Assembly: GCA_014871385.1 (NCBI GenBank)
Contig: CM026422.1
Coordinates: forward strand, 10,602,896-10,666,895
Length of the DNA: 64,000 bases
Direction of reading: 5' to 3'
From: Ceratodon purpureus
Lineage: Eukaryota; Streptophyta; Bryopsida; Pseudoditrichales; Ditrichaceae
This document shows positions 58,040 through 64,000 of this stretch, piece by piece. Each line of letters opens with the position of its first letter. Within the stretch, counting starts at the first letter, position 1. The translations under genes and the position numbers were made by a program. The notes beneath the pieces are model-generated. The model saw only the letters and a list, made by a program, of their open reading frames with translations, was not told the origin of the DNA and did no database searches.

Positions 58040-61000
58040 TCATGTCGGATTGACCCTAGTGGTGAGTGATGGAAATGGATCCTGCTTGCTAAGGACAACC
58101 ACCTTGCTCTTGTGTGAAAAATATCCCTTGACGTAATTCCGATAAATGAGGATTGCCATTACGCACTCCACCTGAAGGAACAGCCACTTTGGTCAGCTCA
58201 AAGTACAAGATTTATGTTGGCAATATACCACGACGTCTAGATGATCCCAAAATAAAATCCTGCAGTTGGCTAGTGAAGATGTACAATTTAACTAAAGCAA
58301 GAAAATTCCTGTTGGATTAACACATAATGAACTTGCTGACCCAAAGGGTTATCTAACTAGTATGACCTGGATTCTCAGTCATACCTCATCGGCATCCATC
58401 TCAATGTTGAGCCACTTAAGTGCCTTCATGACAGAATCCAATTTCACTTGGTGCGCCCTTCCTGGATCCTTCTGCTTTTGGATATTGTATCTGCAAGAAT
58501 GGATTTCAAGAGCTTAAGATGCAAACAAATTTAAAAGTAACAAATTCAGAGTTTATAAGCAAAAAGATAAGCGACAGAATTAGACAGCTGTTCGTAATCA
58601 CTGAAGAGATCACTCATGCGATCTCTTAGACTCGGTACACGTGAGGCAACATGAAGCGACAACTTACATCTTTCTCAACAACCTTCGATAACATTGGAGC
58701 TCAAGTTTCTCCAATACAAGATACACTCCCGACCGCAGAAACCTTCAAACACAGTTGTAAAAGTCAGGGAAGAAATTGCATACTGTAACATGAATTATCA
58801 CAGGATGATACCGTAACATAGAGCTATAATCCAACAGCATTTTGCTTCAAAAGAGAGCCCTTTAAGAACTCTACATACTGAAAGGGACAACGATGTGCAC
58901 CAAATTCAGTCGTTTCTTATATAATGCTACAGGGCCAAAGAGAACATACTGATCTTCGTTCGTTTGGAGTGCTTGCCGCAGCAACCTGATATCTCCAGTA
59001 AGAAGTGATTGAATAACTTCCTTATACTGATTTTAAAGCAAACATGTAGGTTAGCATTAGTATCCAAGATGAGAAGGTCCTGCAGAACAACTTCTGTCAC
59101 CAAATTCGTATAACGAAGTGGGCACTCAGTCTACTACTCAAAAAAGAAATGACTTTGACAAATTTCTTGCTGGCATACCTCTAGTAAATTATACTCCTCC
59201 AATAACGACTTGGAGGGCATTATACCTAGTGAGAGCTTCACAGGAATCAAGTACTTCAACACCATCCTGCGAATAGAAAACAATTCATCATTATAATGTT
59301 GCCTGCTAAATAAAAGTCTCGAAGAGGATCATGCACATACAGAAGCGACATACACAAACAATAGCTGTTTAATTCCCCACTAACACCGACTTTATTAACG
59401 ATGGCTGTAATGAATAGCTGTCATTATGTCTGTATTGAAATTAATTATGTTAACCTTCCCAACCGATAATCTACCCGATATCTCACCTGATATTGTTCCT
59501 CTTCAAAGGGTCACAATGCACCAGAGAATACATGAGTTTTTCGTCAGCCTGCTTAAATTGGTCGTTGAAGACTTCCAAACGTCCAGTATAGTACATGTAA
59601 GTTACCTGCAAAAGTAGCGATACAAGATAACCATTCAGAGCAGAAATCAAAATCATCCTTCAGGACTGATAGACAGAGAAGATCTAAAACTGACCTAAAT
59701 TAAATCAAAACTCGACGAATTTGTGTAGACAAAATATTTAGAAAAATATCATCAAAACTCTTTGCGATGCTCAATCCACTCCTTGGATTTCCAGTTTGCT
59801 TCAGTTATAGCAGCCCTACCCGATCCCGCACAGGAAATTCCTCGAAGTCAAAAACGCGGGCCGTCTCTATGCTCCGAATCACACTTCTGCACAAGTGCAC
59901 TGTTCCCAGCTGCATCGACCAGATAAAACATCATCAAGAGCATCCCTTGAAAAATAGTAAATAAGCTCTTGGCATATTCTACAGTACCTCCTACCTACAC
60001 TGAAGACAATATAATTTGTTGAATCTACTTTCTGAACAGAATACACTACCGCTGTACACATAACAATCGATTACAAAGTCGACTCGCAATTCTTTTTGTA
60101 ATAACATATATGTGCAGTTGAAGAATCGGTTGTACCTTGAAGTATATTTTAAACAGTTGACAAGTCACAAACAAGGCACCCACCCTTTTGGGTCCTTTAC
60201 CCTGCAAGGAGGAGACGAGTGGAACACAATTGATAACAAAATTCCTCCTCGGCAGTTTGAAAATACCAGCACAAGTTCGCAGCAATAGACAAGCACATGA
60301 CATCAATCAAAATGTAGAGTGCAATAAAAGTGAGTTACAATGCCCAGCAACTTCTGAATGTGGAAATTTTGAAAAATTCAGTGCATCCATATCTTCAAGT
60401 TTAACAACATACCGCAAGCGCTCCAAAGACCTTCATCAAGAATGAGCCAGCTCCTTTCAGCTTGTCCGGTATCTTCCCACTCGCTGCCATCTCCCGGTCG
60501 GCCTGAAGGCAACGGATAGCAGGTTTCATTTTTTAAATCTTGATGAAGTAAAGATGAATGTAGTAAGAAAATTAAAAATAAATTAAATTAAATACAAAAT
60601 ATAATAAAAACTACTAGTACTTTAGAAATGGTGGGAACCGCAGGGCGAAGAAGAACCCATAGAAATGGCTTGTGTCATTTTATTTCTGCTAGTTCAAGGG
60701 CTTAGCATTCTGAGTAAGGAAATTACCATCTCAGCAATAGTCCGCAGCTCGTAGGCAACGCTGTGTAGAGCTTCCATAGCCCAAGCTGACTCCCAATTAC
60801 GAAATTCCTGAAGGAAAGCGCTGTGATCGGCCAACATCAAAGGATGAACAACTTCATCTTCAGCCAACTCAAAAGCAGACCCAACACAAATTGAGGAGAT
60901 TCAAATGAACTTCCAAATCAGAATTATTCCAACACCAAATCAACTCTCAGTCAATCCTCTAGCGCACATACTTAGCGGACTTCTCCAAAGCGGCGTAGGA

Positions 61001-61683
61001 ATCACTGTAACGCCGATTAGCGTAACACTGCATGCACCGCATATGCTGCCCCAGCATCTCTGCAAGCGGAGCCGCCCTCTCCAACTGCCTCGCCAACCTG
61101 TTCACATCCTGACCCCGCATGCATCCACAAAAATAGACAAATCATCAAAAAGAATACCAGAGCCCTACCAGAACCATGTCCCTAAATCTACCGAACCACA
61201 GAAGAATCCAAAACCCCCTTATCATCGAGGAACAATAATACACTCCACATAAAATAACACTCTGACCAACACAAAATGCAAACATAATCCATGCACTAAC
61301 ACCAATCAACTTCAGCCATAACACGGATTCCTCCACGACTCAAATATTAATCATCTAAGATAAGCACCACCAATTCACAGCCCCTCAGATACGAAATCCA
61401 ATCATCCAACCATTCTTCTCACATCAAAAACATGAAATAATCCTAAAATCCTAAAAAAATGACCAAAAAAATCAGGGCAAAAAATTCAAAAATCCTGTGA
61501 ATCAAGAAAAACGAATCTCACCTTGTTCTGATCAAGCCCCGAGGCGACGACATTGCAATACGAGCCCCGGGAGACGGACAGCAAGGCGGAGAGCTGGGCG
61601 CCATTCTGCGCGCTGATAGCGTCCGCAACGGAGGAGATGTAGTCGCCCAGCCTGCGAGTCGCGTCGTAGCCCCCATACGCCAT
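58040..61683 (-). CDS. EER5: EER5/THP1-like PCI-domain protein, TREX-2 subunit
   Basis: Twelve exons, 61683-61522, 61108-60972, 60820-60727, 60502-60413, 60201-60136, 59909-59820, 59605-59487, 59266-59179, 59026-58950, 58742-58668, 58490-58385 and 58171-58040. They join in frame to 411 residues (Arabidopsis EER5 is about 413). Diagnostic segments are NAFLQEFRNWESAWAMEAL, GKGPKRVGALFVTCQLFKIY, VTYMYYTGRLEVFN, LKYLIPVKLSLG, FLRSGVYLVLEKLELQCY, MKALKWLNIEMDADEVEC and VKGYFSHKSKVVVLSKQDPF. The C-terminal half is a PCI domain. THP1/PCID2 proteins are part of TREX-2, which couples transcription to mRNA export at nuclear pores. The Arabidopsis gene was named for enhanced ethylene response. The start ATG heads a typical first exon (MAYGGYDATRRLGDYISSVA). 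All splice sites are canonical and the gene looks intact. Confidence 0.95.
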
Positions 61684-61779
61684 GGCTGGTGGGAGACAGA
61701 ACGTGCGAGGTATGTGGGAGAGCTTTCCAGTGCGGCACCGACGCGAATCGTGGCAACCGAATCCACAATCGCTTGCTCT

Positions 61780-61862
61780 CTCTGTCTGTCGGTCTCCCTC
61801 TCTCGCTCTTGCGCTCTCGCGCTCTCGCGCGCTCTCTCTCTCTCTCTCGCTCTCTCTCCTTC
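61780..61862. repeat. CT/GA microsatellite in the EER5 promoter or leader
   Basis: CTCTCTCT runs mixed with CGCTCTCG begin about 100 bases upstream of the start codon, read as GAGA on the coding strand. GA-rich leaders are common in plant promoters. The Arg/Glu-rich frames across it are artefacts. Confidence 0.6.
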
Positions 61863-64000
61863 GTCCTCGTCCTTCGTCTTCTCCAACTCCGACGCAAAAT
61901 TAGGGTTCCAGAGCTTTCTTCTCCCTTCGGATGAAGGATCGTCGTGCGTTGTTGGAGTGACGGATGGATGGTGTTTTCTATCACTTTTCATTCATCTATG
62001 TGATGTGGGGTCTTCATGAGGATCTTCTTAGTCTTCTATTAATAATTAGTATATTATGCAAAACAAAACAAGGCATGGGGACCTCAAGGTTCACCCACAA
62101 ATACAAAACTTGGAGAAAGTCAAAACTAAAGTATAGGGTTTAAGGTAAGAGTATGAGCATATACAAGAAGATAAAAAACTACATCAAACCAACAACTTAC
62201 CGTTTTGCATTTCTAAAGTTTCATGGTCCCAAAATTTTGTGTCAATTTTAAAATATGAATTCAAGTTTCATCATCAATGTATGTTGTGATACCTTATCTT
62301 TATAGTTGTTCAGTTGTGAATTTATAGTAGTATGCATTTTAACAATTTTATCTTTGTTAAATAATCTTGTTAATAAGTTTGTAAAGATAGATATTCCAGT
62401 AGTGTGTTGATAATTCAAAGCTATTGATGAGTGTGTGTTGCTTCTGTTGTAGTTATCAAGCTCACGATATAGAAAAATAATATTAAAAAATGAAATTAAT
62501 ATTGAACTCCGTATCATATGAACTGCAATTTGTGATTACCTTGTATATTATTCCTATGAAGATGCTGCACCTCCCATTTTTAAATCGAAATTAAAAGGTT
62601 GACCAATATCCACATCTTTTCCAAACATAATCATTCAAATACTTTACACTTTTTATCAAGCATTTATCTTACCTATTCTTTCAAAACTTGTACAAATTTT
62701 ACCAATTATTTGTGTCAACCATTATGTTAAACGACTATTTTTATGAACCAGAAAGTAATGTATTGTAATGAAAAACAACTTAATTAGCTGAATATTGAGA
62801 TGGATTTCTCTAGTGGTATATCTGATGCATAACCAAGCTAAATGTTAAATGAACACTTTTTCCGTATCTTTGAATAGATTTAGTGTTTTCAATCACACTA
62901 TTCTACAATTTCGCACAAGAAAATTGCATCAGGGTCGTCCAAAATGATAATGATTTGATACATCTCAACATTTTTCGCTCCAAATGGGAAGTTCTTTCCA
63001 CACTCCAATGTTGATATCCCAAAATCACATATTAGCACAAGATAAAACAGCCTACTATATGCAAAATGATTAATGTGTCTTGTTAACATTCTTGAAATTT
63101 TTATATGATTCCACATAAAGACAAATATTAGAAATGGGGAGTAGAAATGAATTATTATTTTTTATTAGACAAAGTATGAATTTGTTATGAATTTTTGAAG
63201 TGTGTGCTCTCCAATTGATCCAAAAGAATCTCTTTACTATTGCCAAACCAAGAATAATCGTATCTATAAAGGCCATCTAATTCACATATAATGGTCAATA
63301 CATGTAACAAATCCCAACTTGTTTGAACTATATTAAAAAATCCATTTTGACTGAATATGAGTAATTACCTTAGTAATTTTCACTGCAATGGAACGGTACA
63401 CAACAATCCTTACTTTCCCTTGGAGGTCCCATATTAACAAAAAAATATCACTAAACTAATTTTATTACAACATTTCATGAAACCAAACTTTAGTTATTGA
63501 CCCTCGTCGGTGGTTTTGGGCGTCTGTTTGGAGGTTGTTATTGCTCGCTGATGAAATATGACTTCTTTGTTCCAAAAAAATTTTAAAAAATAAATTTTTT
63601 TGGTTATCAGAGTTATAAAAATTAGCATTACTAAAACTGACGAATGAAAATGAAACTATAAAGTGGATGAAACACATCCCATAGACATAAGTAATATTTC
63701 AAACGGATAATATTTTATTCAATGAATGATAATCACCACTCCCAACAGCAAGGTCATTCCAGTATATTATTGCAACATTAATTCCAATAATTATTGTTTC
63801 AACTTCCCCAAAACCAGGCACACCCAAAACCAACAGAAGTTAATATCAAGCATCGCAACCAATGAGTACCCGCTGAGAAAATCCTTTCGACACGAAGCAT
63901 AGAACCCAATGCACCCGACATGTTGCTGATACCCGTTAATAAGTTTCCGTAGCCGCTGGGAATCAAACTCAGGGCTTTAGCTAAGACTTTTGCCGTTCCC
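61863..64000. other. AT-rich intergenic DNA
   Basis: No gene seen in 2.1 kb. 63485-63600 ends in GCTCGCTGATGAAATATGAC followed by a T/A-rich run, similar in style to a retroposon tail, with no coding part. Confidence 0.4.

Noticed and set aside
61518-61991. Arg/Glu-rich frames across the EER5 start
   Set aside because: Produced by the CT/GA microsatellite; the EER5 first exon lies in another frame.
1-64000. CRISPR arrays, bacterial-type operons and LTR-type or capsid-bearing elements
   Set aside because: No regular spaced repeats, no operon structure, and no reverse transcriptase, integrase or capsid-like frames were seen in the window.

Overview
The window is nuclear DNA of a land plant, most likely a bryophyte and probably a moss. 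Genes carry short GT-AG introns. Two conserved plant single-copy types are present: a TREX-2 subunit and a plastid S1-domain protein. There is also a TORNADO1-like LRR-Roc-COR protein, a centrosome-like coiled-coil protein that would suit a plant with swimming sperm, and a small family of intronless TKL kinases. The species assignment is inference only.

Layout. 1-4.8 kb: pyrimidine-rich repeat and degraded DNA transposons. 4.8-6.9 kb (+): zeta-class glutathione transferase. 8.2-8.65 kb (-): DUF538 protein. 10.6-12.6 kb (-): coiled-coil protein. 13.4-17.4 kb: kinase copy 1 with its flanks, carrying three small inverted-repeat elements. 18.8-23.6 kb (-): LRR-Roc-COR gene. 25.5-35.5 kb: a complete-looking 10,001-bp Mutator-like element. 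37.7-39.0 kb: kinase pseudogene. 39.5-46 kb: a nest of non-autonomous DNA elements, an ARID-HMG exon relic and a kinase relic. 46.5-47.7 kb (+): small thaumatin-like protein. 48.6-54.1 kb: segmental duplication containing kinase copy 3 and an extra copy of the last three exons of the S1 gene. 53.3-56.6 kb (-): S1-domain gene. 58.0-61.7 kb (-): EER5/THP1 gene. 62-64 kb: AT-rich, no gene seen.

The most notable object is the Mutator-like element. It has 309-bp inverted termini (two substitutions and two homopolymer-length differences between them) and a perfect 9-bp target duplication. Two genes converge from the two termini: a 1,031-residue DDE transposase with a SWIM zinc finger, with all exons open, and a second four-exon gene for an unrecognised zinc-finger protein with one in-frame TAG. 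This is the layout of maize MuDR (mudrA plus a helper gene, each read inward from its terminus), but the helper is a different protein. A purine-only minisatellite of about 1 kb lies where the two genes converge.

The second theme is a birth-and-death kinase cluster. Two intact kinases, one pseudogene and one C-terminal relic travel with a repeated spacer module. Recent duplications, nested transposon insertions with readable empty sites, and a micro-inversion can be ordered by comparing the copies. All exon boundaries below were read by hand from splice signals and frame continuity; no alignment or database search was run.
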